Below, one piece after another: positions 1 through 8,187 of a stretch of 64,000 bases of DNA. This DNA comes from CG2-30-36-16 sp964372115. GTDB lineage: Bacteria > Bacteroidota > Ignavibacteria > Ignavibacteriales > Ignavibacteriaceae. Numbering within the stretch: position 1 is the first letter of the stretch; the number at the start of each line of letters is the position of its first letter. Location of the stretch: contig CAYJPN010000005.1 in NCBI GenBank assembly GCA_964372115.1, positions 62,001-126,000 of the forward strand, in the 5' to 3' direction. A model generated the notes under the pieces. That model was not told the origin of the DNA. It was given only the letters and a program-made list of their open reading frames with translations, and did not search any database. Made by a program: the position numbers and the translations under genes.

Positions 1-309
1 ACAATAGCTTGTGCTTCTTTGTTGGCAACAAATAATGTTTTTTACCGCTACAAACATTTTATTAAAAATAGTAATGATGCGTACCAAAACATGCCGGCAC
101 GGATTAAAATGAACATTATGATGAACCCCGTTCTGGGTAAAGAGTTTTTTGAATTGATGAGTCTGGCTGTTTCTTCGGTTAACGGATGCGAGTCATGCGT
201 TAATAGCCATGAAGAAAGCGTAAGAAAACTCGGTTCTAAGGAAGAAAGAATTTTTGATGCTGTTCGGCTTGCAACAGTTGTAAAAGGTTTAAGTATAGCT
301 TTTGTGTGA
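1..309 (+). CDS. AhpD-like alkylhydroperoxidase / carboxymuconolactone decarboxylase family protein (5' end outside window)
   Basis: The reading frame is open back to base 1, so the N-terminus lies outside the window and about 102 codons are visible. Near the end it has the AhpD core: NGCESCVNSH, a CxxC pair followed by a histidine four residues later. In the AhpD/CMD family this is the redox-active cysteine pair with its proton-relay His, which reduces peroxides or recycles an AhpC-type peroxiredoxin in the cytoplasm. The frame ends with TGA at 307-309 and a strong terminator follows. The family call is firm; the partner reductase and substrate cannot be read from here. Confidence 0.8.
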   Translation, partial: TIACASLLATNNVFYRYKHFIKNSNDAYQNMPARIKMNIMMNPVLGKEFFELMSLAVSSVNGCESCVNSHEESVRKLGSKEERIFDAVRLATVVKGLSIAFV

Positions 310-333
310 TTAGTAGAAGTAATAGATAGTATG

Positions 334-354
334 GTTAGTAGTTAGTAGTTAGTA
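334..354. repeat. Three tandem copies of GTTAGTA
   Basis: Three perfect 7-bp copies lie between the AhpD-like stop codon and its terminator, followed by a partial fourth (GTATAG). The stretch is non-coding. No function is apparent. Confidence 0.6.
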
Positions 355-379
355 GTATAGTTGGTGGACTATATGGTGC

Positions 380-413
380 GGGCTGTCCGGCTTAAGGGGC
401 AGCCCTTTTTTTT
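380..413 (+). terminator. Rho-independent terminator of the AhpD-like gene
   Basis: The stem GGGCTG...CAGCCC (380-385 with 400-405), strengthened by an inner CC/GG pairing, is followed directly by a run of eight T. It lies about 70 bases after the AhpD-like stop codon. Confidence 0.8.
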
Positions 414-489
414 ATTTTTGATGAATTCGAATTGAACTTCTACAAACAAGAAGCCGACCGTAAAAAGATTTTATTATCAATCATTTTAA

Positions 490-527
490 AGATAAAAAAC
501 CTCCGGTATATAAACACCGGAGGTTTT
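490..527 (-). terminator. Rho-independent terminator of aconitase
   Basis: A perfect 12-bp stem, AAAACCTCCGGT (496-507) with ACCGGAGGTTTT (516-527), encloses an 8-base loop. On the minus strand it is followed by a T-rich run, and it lies about 50 bases past the aconitase stop. It may work in both directions between these convergent genes. Confidence 0.8.
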
Positions 528-579
528 GTATTTTAAGAATAATTTACTTACTACTAATCTAAATATTATTAATATCCGA

Positions 580-2844
580 TTAAATATTATGCAGCTTAGC
601 AATTAAATTTAATGCACTGCCTGCTTTGAACCAGCCTATTTGAGATTCATTAAACGTATGATTTAATACAGCCTCTTCGGTTGTGCCGTCAGTATGTTTT
701 ATAACAAGTTTTAACTGGGTCTCAGGGGCAAGTTGTGTTAAACCAACAATATTCACTTTATCATCTTCGCGCAGTTTTTCATAGTCTGCCGGATTTGCAA
801 AAGTAAGCGGCAGCATACCTTGTTTCTTTAAATTTGTTTCGTGTATGCGGGCAAAACTTTTTACAATTATTGCACGTCCGCCAAGCCAGCGCGGCTCCAT
901 TGCAGCATGTTCGCGGCTTGAGCCTTCTCCGTAGTTTTCATCGCCAACTACCACCCAGCTTATATTTTTTGCTTTATATTCCCTCGCTACTTCCTGAACT
1001 AATTTGGTCTCACCGGTAAAAATGTTTTTTGTTTTGCCGGGTTCGTTAGTATAAGCGTTTATTGCTCCGAGGAACATATTGTTTGAAATGTTATCAAGAT
1101 GTCCGCGGAACCTCAGCCAGGGTCCTGCCATTGAAATATGATCCGTTGTACATTTTCCTTTCGCTTTCAACAAAACCGGCAAATCCTCCAGATCCTTGCC
1201 ATCCCACGCGGCAAACGGGGTTAACAATTGAAGACGCTCGCTTTCCGGACTTACTTTCACTTCTACTTTTCCACCATCTTCAGCAGGGGCAATAAAACCG
1301 CTTTCTCCCTTGTCAAATCCATTTGCAGGCAATTCATCACCCACCGGCGGATCAAGTTTTACTTTCTCCCCTTTTTCATTTACAAGTTCATCCGTCATCG
1401 GGTTAAAAGATAAACTTCCGGCAATTGCAAGTGCGGTTGTAATTTCCGGACTCGCAACGAACGCCAAAGTATCGGGGTTGCCATCATTTCTTTTAGCAAA
1501 GTTTCTGTTAAACGAAGTTACTATTGTATTTCTCTCCCCGGTTTTTACATCCATGCGCTTCCACATTCCTATACAAGGACCGCATGCATTCGCAAGAATA
1601 ACTCCGCCAAAATCCTGGAGAGTTTTTAGCTGTCCGTCACGCTCAATTGTAGCTCGTACCTGTTCGCTGCCCGGTGTAATTGTAAACTGCGATTTTGTTT
1701 TTAAACCTTTGTCGAGCGCCTGACGCGCTATGCTCGCAGAGCGGTCGATATCCTCATAGCTCGAGTTAGTGCAGCTTCCTATTAAACCTACACTCATTTT
1801 ATCCGGGTAACCATTTTCTATAACAGCTTTTTTCATCTGAGAGATGGCAACTGCTTTATCGGGTGTAAAAGGACCATTTAAATGTGGTTCAAGTTCATCG
1901 AGATTGATTTCTATTACCTGGTCAAAATAATTTTGCGGATTTTCAAAAACTTCTTTGTCTGCTTTTAATTCATTTCTAAGATCATCTGCAAGCTTCGCAA
2001 CATCGGCTCTATCCGTGGCTCGTAAGTATGCTGCCATTTTTTCGTCATACGGGAAAAGAGAAGTTGTTGCTCCTATCTCAGCGCCCATGTTACAAATTGT
2101 TCCTTTACCGGTACATGAAATATATTCTGTCCCCTCTCCGAAATATTCAACAATTGCGCCGGTACCGCCTTTAACCGTTAGAATGCCTGCAAGTTTTAGT
2201 ATTATATCTTTTGCTGACGTCCAGCCGTTCATCCTACCGGTTAGTTTAACGCCAATAAGTTTTGGCCATTTTAATTCCCAAGGCATTCCTGCCATTACAT
2301 CAACTGCATCTGCACCGCCCACGCCGATTGCTATCATTCCAAGCCCTCCGGCATTTGGAGTATGCGAATCTGTCCCGATCATCATTCCACCAGGGAACGC
2401 ATAATTTTCGAGTACAACTTGATGAATAATTCCGGCTCCCGGTTTCCAAAAACCGATACCATACTTGCTCGAAATGGACTCAAGAAAATCATAAACTTCT
2501 TTATTTTCGTTATTCGCGCGATTCAGATCTTCTACAGCGCCAACCTGCGCCTGAATTAAATGATCGCAGTGAACCGTTGAAGGTACTGCCGCGGTTTTAC
2601 GCCCTGCTGACATAAACTGCAAAAGAGCCATTTGCGCAGTTGCATCCTGCATCGCCACGCGGTCGGGTGAAAGTTCGGAATAATCTTTTCCACGATTAAG
2701 AGTAGTTTCGGGTTTTTCCCAGAGGTGGGTATATAATATTTTTTCAGCATAAGTAAGGGGGCGGTTAACAACTTTTTGAACTTGTTCGAGCTTATTACTA
2801 AACTCGGAATAAACTTTTTCAATCATATCAATATTTGCAGCCAT
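580..2844 (-). CDS. acn: Aconitate hydratase (mitochondrial-type aconitase)
   Basis: A 754-residue aconitase that interconverts citrate and isocitrate in the cytoplasmic TCA cycle through a [4Fe-4S] cluster. The cluster ligands are visible as GSCTNSSYED (Cys near residue 358) and NACGPCIGMW (two Cys near 421-424). The C-terminal swivel domain carries GDENYGEGSSREHAA. Overall sequence style and length match the mitochondrial-type/Bacteroidota enzymes rather than the longer AcnA. The frame is open to 2946, but the start was set at the ATG at 2844 because AGAGGA precedes it by about 7 bases, the -7 promoter element lies upstream at 2888-2895, and MAANIDMIEKVY is the usual family start. It appears monocistronic. 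Confidence 0.95.
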   Translation of the reverse strand: MAANIDMIEKVYSEFSNKLEQVQKVVNRPLTYAEKILYTHLWEKPETTLNRGKDYSELSPDRVAMQDATAQMALLQFMSAGRKTAAVPSTVHCDHLIQAQVGAVEDLNRANNENKEVYDFLESISSKYGIGFWKPGAGIIHQVVLENYAFPGGMMIGTDSHTPNAGGLGMIAIGVGGADAVDVMAGMPWELKWPKLIGVKLTGRMNGWTSAKDIILKLAGILTVKGGTGAIVEYFGEGTEYISCTGKGTICNMGAEIGATTSLFPYDEKMAAYLRATDRADVAKLADDLRNELKADKEVFENPQNYFDQVIEINLDELEPHLNGPFTPDKAVAISQMKKAVIENGYPDKMSVGLIGSCTNSSYEDIDRSASIARQALDKGLKTKSQFTITPGSEQVRATIERDGQLKTLQDFGGVILANACGPCIGMWKRMDVKTGERNTIVTSFNRNFAKRNDGNPDTLAFVASPEITTALAIAGSLSFNPMTDELVNEKGEKVKLDPPVGDELPANGFDKGESGFIAPAEDGGKVEVKVSPESERLQLLTPFAAWDGKDLEDLPVLLKAKGKCTTDHISMAGPWLRFRGHLDNISNNMFLGAINAYTNEPGKTKNIFTGETKLVQEVAREYKAKNISWVVVGDENYGEGSSREHAAMEPRWLGGRAIIVKSFARIHETNLKKQGMLPLTFANPADYEKLREDDKVNIVGLTQLAPETQLKLVIKHTDGTTEEAVLNHTFNESQIGWFKAGSALNLIAKLHNI

Positions 2845-2887
2845 GGCTATTCCTCTAAAAAATTTATTAATTTCTAAATATTTAATG

Positions 2888-2895
2888 CAAAGATA
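2888..2895 (-). promoter_or_regulatory. Bacteroidota-type -7 element of the aconitase gene
   Basis: On the minus strand this reads TATCTTTG, an exact match to TAnnTTTG, the -7 consensus of the Bacteroidota primary sigma factor. It lies about 45 bases upstream of the start codon. A -33 TTTG at the ideal distance is not clear. Confidence 0.5.
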
Positions 2896-3285
2896 TAAAA
2901 AAGGATTATAATTTGCTGTTTGGCAAAAATGTATCACGAACCACAATTAAGTTTTTAGGCGAAATTAAATTCTGCAACCTGTTTTGGTTGAGGTACCTTT
3001 GTCAGTTAATAATGCAGGAAATATCTACTGTACCGGTAAAAATAACCTGCCCTCTAATGCTTATCTCCTTCAATATTTTAATTTTTCACAACTCCATAAT
3101 GATAAAATAAAGTTAATTTTTATCGTTGCAATAAATGGAGTGCCCAAAATTCTACTGATGATAAAGTTCCTGTGTTTTGGAGAATATTATACCGTCAAAT
3201 TATTGACTTTCGCTCGTGCTGAAATAAGCTAAATTATAGGGCATAATATTTGCAATATTTCTTAAGATTAGTAATAAGGATTTAA
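2896..3285. other. Intergenic region between aconitase and the pilin-like operon
   Basis: About 390 bases between divergent genes. Only short chance frames are present. Near the right end TTGACT at 3203-3208 is followed by TAAGCT/TAAATT-type hexamers at 3225-3235, a weak candidate promoter for the downstream operon. TAAGGA (3275-3280) is a plausible ribosome binding site for the gene at 3286. Nothing else is recognised. Confidence 0.4.
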
Positions 3286-3771
3286 ATGAGCAGTGTTCAA
3301 TCAATGCTGACAATTGCAGCGTTGGTATTTTTGTCAATGATCTCACTCCAGTTTAACCGAACGGCGCTAAATACTCAAACGGCTGAGATTGAGAATAAAA
3401 TTTATTTAACCGCTTTTTCTCTTGCAGATGATATGATTGAAGAGATAAAAGTTAAAGGTTTTGATGAAACAACTGTTCCATTTCCTACAAATGTAACAAC
3501 CAATTTAACTTCCCTTGCTAATTTTGGCCCGGATGTCGGCGAGAGCTACGGTAACTTTGATGATGTAGATGATTATAACGGTTATAATAAATTAGTAAGT
3601 GCTCCTCACGCAGAAGATTATTATGTGGCTGTAGCCGTAAAATATGTTGAAGAAGACGACCCGGATGATGATTCAAGCGTTCAGACATTTTATAAAAAAG
3701 TAACGGTTACCGTCTCAAGTCCATACGCTGGTAATCCGATTAAACTATCATTTATTTTTACACTGAAGTAA
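3286..3771 (+). CDS. Pilin-like protein with N-terminal membrane helix (first of a coupled trio)
   Basis: A 161-residue protein whose residues 7-22 (MLTIAALVFLSMISLQ) form one membrane-spanning helix that continues into an amphipathic helix (TAEIENKIYLTAFSLADDMIEEIK) and a soluble Asp-rich domain. This is the lollipop plan of a type IV (pseudo)pilin. It lacks the usual basic leader with Gly and the FTLxE prepilin peptidase site, so it is either unprocessed or a distant relative. TAAGGA precedes the ATG. Its stop overlaps the next start (TAATG), implying translational coupling. The call rests on architecture only. Confidence 0.6.
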   Translation: MSSVQSMLTIAALVFLSMISLQFNRTALNTQTAEIENKIYLTAFSLADDMIEEIKVKGFDETTVPFPTNVTTNLTSLANFGPDVGESYGNFDDVDDYNGYNKLVSAPHAEDYYVAVAVKYVEEDDPDDDSSVQTFYKKVTVTVSSPYAGNPIKLSFIFTLK

Positions 3772-4319
3772 TGAATATATTATTAGACATATTAGGCGCT
3801 ACTATAATTGGCGGAATTGTTGTGCTTGCAATGATGAATTTGAACATTTATTCAAGCCAGATAAAATATTCATCCGATTCAGAACTAACGCTTCAACGCA
3901 ACGCTGTTACAATGGCAGGAATTCTTAACGATGATATGAGAAAAGTCGGGTATAGACACACAGGCACGCCAATAATTACAGCGCAAGAAAATTTATTTAA
4001 ATTTTATGCCGATGTTGATTCAAACGGAACTTCAGACATTATTTCTTATTCTCTCGGCAGTACCAATGATGCTTTAGCCACAGAAAATCCGAATGATAAA
4101 GTACTTATAAGAGCTGTAAATTCCGACTCATCCAAAGGCCCGTCACTCGGTATCACGAATTTGAAGTTTGAATATTATAATGCTCTCGGCGGTATGACAT
4201 CTACCCCCGACAGTATCAAATACATCAAGGCGGAGATTTGGGTGGAGACAACCACAATGGTTGACGGAAAATATCCGTTTACCTATTGGGAAATGACAAT
4301 TAACCCGAGGAACTTGTAA
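3771..4319 (+). CDS. PilW-like minor pseudopilin-type protein (second of the trio)
   Basis: A 182-residue protein with a very short cytoplasmic N-terminus and a membrane helix at residues 5-24 (LDILGATIIGGIVVLAMMNL). The following region (SELTLQRNAVTMAGILNDDMRKVGYRHTG) resembles PilW-type minor pilins, in which a long helix leads into 'L..D.R.aGy'. There is no type III signal with GF(T)LxE. It starts inside the stop codon of the previous gene and ends overlapping the next start, so the three are one translational unit. A role in an assembled envelope filament or secretion complex is inferred. Confidence 0.6.
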   Translation: MNILLDILGATIIGGIVVLAMMNLNIYSSQIKYSSDSELTLQRNAVTMAGILNDDMRKVGYRHTGTPIITAQENLFKFYADVDSNGTSDIISYSLGSTNDALATENPNDKVLIRAVNSDSSKGPSLGITNLKFEYYNALGGMTSTPDSIKYIKAEIWVETTTMVDGKYPFTYWEMTINPRNL

Positions 4320-5329
4320 TGGGAAAAGGTATATTAATAGCTGTATTAGGTTTAGGCATAATACTATCTTTAATGATGTTGAGTCTAAACAAAAATGCGA
4401 ATGCCGGCACTCAAACAACAGTTGACTTTTTTGAAGCAACACAGGCAAGGCTTATTTCTAACTCAGGTGTTGAAATTTATCTCGAAAAAATGAGAAGAAA
4501 CAAGTCATTAACAGGAAATTTTTTGAATAATGATTTGATGGAAGGGCAATTTGATATTTATATCTACGGACCGGACACGGCGCTTACGCTTAAATCGGTT
4601 GGAACTTTCCAGAATGTTTCCCACACATCAATTGTTAAAGCAAAAAGAAGCGGAATTGCAATGCCGCCGGTTAATTCATCAATTTATGTTTCGTCGGATA
4701 ATCTCTCACTAAATTTGAATGGCAACGTTGATATCGATGGAAACGATCATCTAATGACAGGGGCGGCTGGACCTAACCCGGCATTGCCCGGCATAGCGGT
4801 TGATGACCCGGTAGACAGCGCTTTTGTTATAAACGATTTAAAACCTAAAATAACAAGTACTATAAATGGACTTGGGGGCTCCCCAAGTGTCCGCGCTATA
4901 ACGGACGGAACTGATTGGATGAAACTCACTGAAAATATAATTTTTGGCGCCGACTTAACTCTTCCGACTGGAACATATACCACCGGCACTGTATTAGGGA
5001 CAACAGCCGATCCTAAAATAACATATATTTCCGGAGACGTTAATTTTTCCGGAAGCGCGGAGGGCGCGGGAATAATGGTGGTTAATGGAAATTTAACACT
5101 TAGCGGTAATTTTACTTTTAAGGGAATTATTATTGCTTACGGGCAATCTACAATTAAAACAATGACAGTTGGCAATGCTGGTATCTATGGCGCCGCCATA
5201 TTTGTTGGGCAGGCAATTGAAATACAGGCAACCGGTAACGCACGATTTTATTACAGCAAACAGGCTATAGACAATGCAGAAGCAAATCTCAAATCTTCAC
5301 GATTCGAAATTGTAAGTTGGTGGGAATAA
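4319..5329 (+). CDS. PilX-like N-terminal-anchored surface protein (third of the trio)
   Basis: A 336-residue protein with a membrane helix at residues 4-22 (GILIAVLGLGIILSLMMLS), then a helix of the PilX_N kind (EATQARLISNSGVEIYLEKM), then a long Gly/Thr/Asn-rich beta domain. The last third (SGDVNFSGSAEGAGIMVVNGNLTLSGNFTF and onward) has the repeating turns of a beta-solenoid, as in DUF7305/PilX-like adhesins. Translation is coupled to the gene before it. No canonical prepilin cleavage motif is visible. No other pilus genes lie in the window. Confidence 0.6.
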   Translation: MGKGILIAVLGLGIILSLMMLSLNKNANAGTQTTVDFFEATQARLISNSGVEIYLEKMRRNKSLTGNFLNNDLMEGQFDIYIYGPDTALTLKSVGTFQNVSHTSIVKAKRSGIAMPPVNSSIYVSSDNLSLNLNGNVDIDGNDHLMTGAAGPNPALPGIAVDDPVDSAFVINDLKPKITSTINGLGGSPSVRAITDGTDWMKLTENIIFGADLTLPTGTYTTGTVLGTTADPKITYISGDVNFSGSAEGAGIMVVNGNLTLSGNFTFKGIIIAYGQSTIKTMTVGNAGIYGAAIFVGQAIEIQATGNARFYYSKQAIDNAEANLKSSRFEIVSWWE

Positions 5330-5436
5330 TAATTGCACTAAACTTTTTGTTTTTGAAACCGATAATTAAGTTTGCATCTAATTAAGAGCAAACATTTTTT
5401 TACTAATAGAAATTTAACACAGAGTAAAACAAAAAT

Positions 5437-5628
5437 ATGACAAATACAGAGTATAAAAATATCAGAGGCGAAAAATGGTCGATAGAAAATGGAGATTGGG
5501 TTAGCTACCAAAATATCGAAAGGAAAGAAAAGAAGTGGTTTTTAAAAGATCAAAAATTTTCAGACATAAGCATGTTTTTAATAATAATAACTATTGTTTC
5601 CGCTATAACATTTATTTTTACACACTAA
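5437..5628 (+). CDS. Small membrane protein of unknown function
   Basis: A 63-codon frame: a charged, Trp/Tyr-containing N-terminal half (WSIENGDWVSYQNIERKEKKW) and a single C-terminal membrane helix at about residues 44-61. It is not recognised. There is no clear Shine-Dalgarno sequence. It sits 107 bases after the pilin-like trio and ends just before a hairpin shared with the convergent GroES-like gene. A C-terminally anchored small protein is plausible, but coding status is uncertain. Confidence 0.45.
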   Translation: MTNTEYKNIRGEKWSIENGDWVSYQNIERKEKKWFLKDQKFSDISMFLIIITIVSAITFIFTH

Positions 5629-5647
5629 TAATCTTAGCAAGAATATT

Positions 5648-5677
5648 AAACCGTCTTTTTAACCGACGGTTTCTTTA
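5648..5677. terminator. Hairpin between the convergent small membrane protein and GroES-like genes
   Basis: AAACCGTC (5648-5655) pairs with GACGGTTT (5665-5672), with T-rich loop and flanks. The position between two convergent stop codons suggests a shared, possibly bidirectional terminator. Confidence 0.55.
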
Positions 5678-6046
5678 AATCTCAAATTCATCATTTCGTA
5701 GTAAAAGTAAAACTGCAGATTGCGGAACTATTATAAATTTTTCAGATTCAAATTCTATTTCGTAAGCTTCCTTTTTTAAAAATATCGCAAGGTCGCCTTC
5801 TTTTGCCTGAAGCGGGATATATTTTGCGGCATCTTTTATTTCCTTCCATGGCTCATCGTCAGCGGCAGGAGGCAGGGGGTAGCCAGGCCCGGCTTTTATA
5901 ATATAACCGCTTTGAATTTTTTCTTTTTCGCTAACTCCGGGTGGAAGATATAAACCACTCATAGTTTTTTCGGAATGTTCTTCGGGTCGTATCAGCAGCC
6001 TATCGCCGATTACAATCATTTTATCTATGTTTTTTAGTGCCATCAT
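5675..6046 (-). CDS. GroES-like co-chaperonin paralogue with enlarged roof loop
   Basis: A 123-residue Cpn10-fold protein. The family landmarks can be followed: GDRLLIRPEEHSEKTMSGLYLPP (mobile loop, with the GGIVL contact tripeptide replaced by GLYL), GYIIKAGPG, then KEGDLAIFLKKEAYEIEFESEKFIIVPQSAVLLLLR at the C-terminus. Ordinary GroES is about 95 residues. The extra length here is an insertion of about 20 residues after GPG (YPLPPAADDEPWKEIKDAAKY) where the roof loop should be. No groEL is adjacent, so it is probably a second, specialised copy. MM or the second M may be the start. Confidence 0.75.
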   Translation of the reverse strand: MMALKNIDKMIVIGDRLLIRPEEHSEKTMSGLYLPPGVSEKEKIQSGYIIKAGPGYPLPPAADDEPWKEIKDAAKYIPLQAKEGDLAIFLKKEAYEIEFESEKFIIVPQSAVLLLLRNDEFEI

Positions 6047-6066
6047 TCTTTTTTTGATTATCTATG

Positions 6067-6074
6067 CAAAGTTA
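6067..6074 (-). promoter_or_regulatory. -7 element of the GroES-like gene
   Basis: It reads TAACTTTG on the minus strand, an exact TAnnTTTG match, 21 bases upstream of the first ATG. The -33 region is weak. Confidence 0.5.
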
Positions 6075-6274
6075 AAAAAGATTCCTCATTTATTTAACAC
6101 TTCCACGTGTTTCTCTGGTAAAATAACGTATAAAGATTGCATTATAAAAATAATTTTTATCAAAACCTTTCACATCTGAATAGAGAACCATTCAACCATA
6201 CCCGCTCATTCATCTATAACCGATATTATTAAAATGAAACTAAAATTACATTTTAATTAAGGTTTGTTTATTTA

Positions 6275-6282
6275 TAACTTTG
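6275..6282 (+). promoter_or_regulatory. -7 element of the methyltransferase/glycosyltransferase genes
   Basis: TAACTTTG, an exact TAnnTTTG match, 20 bases upstream of the ATG at 6303. It is the divergent partner of the element at 6067-6074. Confidence 0.5.
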
Positions 6283-6302
6283 TAAAAATAAAATAAAGAG
6301 AT

Positions 6303-6902
6303 ATGAATAATACATTCTGGAATGAAAAATATTCGGGTCAAAAGTTTACCTACGGAACCCTGCCGAATGAATTTTTTAAAGAGCAGTTAAAAAAATTAAA
6401 ACCGGGCAAATTGCTCATGCCGGGCGAAGGTGAAGGAAGAAACGCAGTTTATGCGGCAATAAACGGGTGGGACGTTGACGCGGTGGATTTTAGTGAAAAC
6501 GCAAAACAAAAAGCATTAAACCTGGCAGCAAAAAATAATGTAAAAATAAACTACACCGTTGCTGATTTAACCGTGCATGAGTTTACGGCTGATTATTATA
6601 ACGCCGCCGGTATTGTATTTCTTCATATGAATCCGGAACTAACAAAAAAAGTGTTTAATGGATTAATCAAATCATTAAAACCCGGTGGCAGACTAATTTC
6701 CGAACTTTTTTCCAAAAAACAATTTGGAAAAACCTCCGGTGGTCCACAAAATTTAGAGGTACTTTATTCTGTAGATGTGCTGCTTAATTACTTAGCTGAG
6801 CTTGATACGATTATTGCTGAAGAAAAAGAGATAACGCTTAAGGAAGGCAACTTCCATGAGGGTGAGGCTTCTGTCATCAGGTATGTTGGAGAAAAGAAGT
6901 AA
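6303..6902 (+). CDS. Class I SAM-dependent methyltransferase (TehB/TPMT-like)
   Basis: A 199-residue cytoplasmic methyltransferase. Motif I is LLMPGEGEGRNAVYAA (about residues 38-53), followed by the acidic end of beta-2 (VDAVDFSENA) and LKPGGRLISE. The pattern 'FW...Y...F.YG..PN.F' at the N-terminus and the short C-terminal strand match TehB/thiopurine-methyltransferase-like small-molecule methyltransferases. It ends 2 bases before the next glycosyltransferase and probably shares its transcript. The substrate cannot be inferred. Confidence 0.8.
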   Translation: MNNTFWNEKYSGQKFTYGTLPNEFFKEQLKKLKPGKLLMPGEGEGRNAVYAAINGWDVDAVDFSENAKQKALNLAAKNNVKINYTVADLTVHEFTADYYNAAGIVFLHMNPELTKKVFNGLIKSLKPGGRLISELFSKKQFGKTSGGPQNLEVLYSVDVLLNYLAELDTIIAEEKEITLKEGNFHEGEASVIRYVGEKK

Positions 6903-6904
6903 GT

Positions 6905-8170
6905 ATGAAAAGAGTTCTTTTTATAACATACTATTGGCCTCCATCGGGAAAGGCTTCTTTGCATTTTCCTCTCTCAATTATAGAACACCTGCCGATGTTC
7001 GGGTGGCAGCCATCAGTTTTAACTGTAACAGAAGATAATTTTTCTGAAAAGGACGAAAGTTTATCAAGGTACATCAGCCCGGATACCGATGTGATAAAAT
7101 CTAAAACGTTTGAACCGTTTAACTTATACAGAAAATTTCTTGGAAAAGAAAAAGACTCACCACTGATCGCATCCGAAACAATATCAAAAGAAAATAAAAG
7201 TTTGAGTCATCGTATTTCAGTTTGGATACGGATGAATTTATTTATCCCGGATGCGCGAGCCGGCTGGTATTTTTCAGGCGTAAAAAAAGCATCGGAGTAT
7301 ATAAAAAAAAATGAAATTGATGCTATTGTTTCTATCGGTCCCCCGCACACAGCGCAATTGATTGGCAAAAAGTTAAGTAAAAAATTTAATGTTCCGTTTA
7401 TACCGGTATTTATTGATCCATGGACGGATATAATATATTACAAGGAACATAAGCGCAGCTTGCTTACAAAAATGGTTGATGCTGCTTTTGAAAAATCGGT
7501 TATAAAACAAGCAGCGCATATTATTTTTGTTACGGAAACAATGAGAACTGATTTTACAAAAAAGTATTCTTTCGCAGATGAGAAATCATCCGTTCTTTAT
7601 TGGGGATTTAATGAAGAGGAGTTTGAAAACTTAGAGCCTTATAACTGGCAAGATGAAGGAAAAGTACTCGTTCATGCAGGTAATATTTTTGATTTTCAGA
7701 ATCCGGTAAACTTCTGGAATTCGATCAGCAATAAAAATAAAACCGGAGAAAAAATAAAAATAAAATTTATCGGGACTGTAAGTCCGGTTATAAAAAGAAC
7801 TATCGAGGAAACGGGTTTGTCTGCTGATACCGAGTACCTCGGATTTTTGCCGTACAAAGAAATGTTGTCACGATTACTTGGCGCCGATTATTTGATGGTA
7901 TGCGCGTCGGAACCGAGACATGTGCCCGGTAAACTTTTTGAATATCTCCGAATCGGAAAACCGATAATAGCTTTTGGCAACGGCAACGAAGAAGTAAATA
8001 ATATTCTTTCAAAAACCGGCGCCGGAATGTTATTCCATTACGGTTCCGACGGCAACGAATTTTTTAATGCCGCAAATACTTTTAAGTGTGACATTAACTC
8101 CCTAAAACAATTTGATAGAAAGACAATTGCCGAAAAAGTTTCAAAAATTTTATATTCACTTATTAATTGA
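6905..8170 (+). CDS. Glycosyltransferase, GT4-like (GT-B fold)
   Basis: A 421-residue GT-B type glycosyltransferase, probably adding a sugar to a surface polysaccharide at the cytoplasmic side of the membrane. The N-terminal Rossmann half opens with MKRVLFITYYWPPSGKASL. The C-terminal half contains the donor-binding pattern GFLPYKEMLSRLLGADYLMV and later EPRHVPGKLFEYLRIGKPIIAF, a variant of the GT4 E-x7-E region. Its stop (TGA at 8168-8170) overlaps a TTG in the next frame. Acceptor and donor are unknown. Confidence 0.8.
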   Translation: MKRVLFITYYWPPSGKASLHFPLSIIEHLPMFGWQPSVLTVTEDNFSEKDESLSRYISPDTDVIKSKTFEPFNLYRKFLGKEKDSPLIASETISKENKSLSHRISVWIRMNLFIPDARAGWYFSGVKKASEYIKKNEIDAIVSIGPPHTAQLIGKKLSKKFNVPFIPVFIDPWTDIIYYKEHKRSLLTKMVDAAFEKSVIKQAAHIIFVTETMRTDFTKKYSFADEKSSVLYWGFNEEEFENLEPYNWQDEGKVLVHAGNIFDFQNPVNFWNSISNKNKTGEKIKIKFIGTVSPVIKRTIEETGLSADTEYLGFLPYKEMLSRLLGADYLMVCASEPRHVPGKLFEYLRIGKPIIAFGNGNEEVNNILSKTGAGMLFHYGSDGNEFFNAANTFKCDINSLKQFDRKTIAEKVSKILYSLIN

Positions 8171-8187
8171 AAAAACGGTTTGTGCGA

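Noticed and set aside
1310..1723. 137-codon plus-strand frame inside aconitase
   Set aside because: Antisense to a certain gene; its composition mirrors the aconitase codons. The same holds for the other long antisense frames in fabF, rnc, gcvP and the regulator gene.
2947..3232. Overlapping 65- and 82-codon plus-strand frames between aconitase and the pilin-like trio
   Set aside because: They overlap each other and lack a ribosome binding site and recognisable sequence; treated as intergenic.
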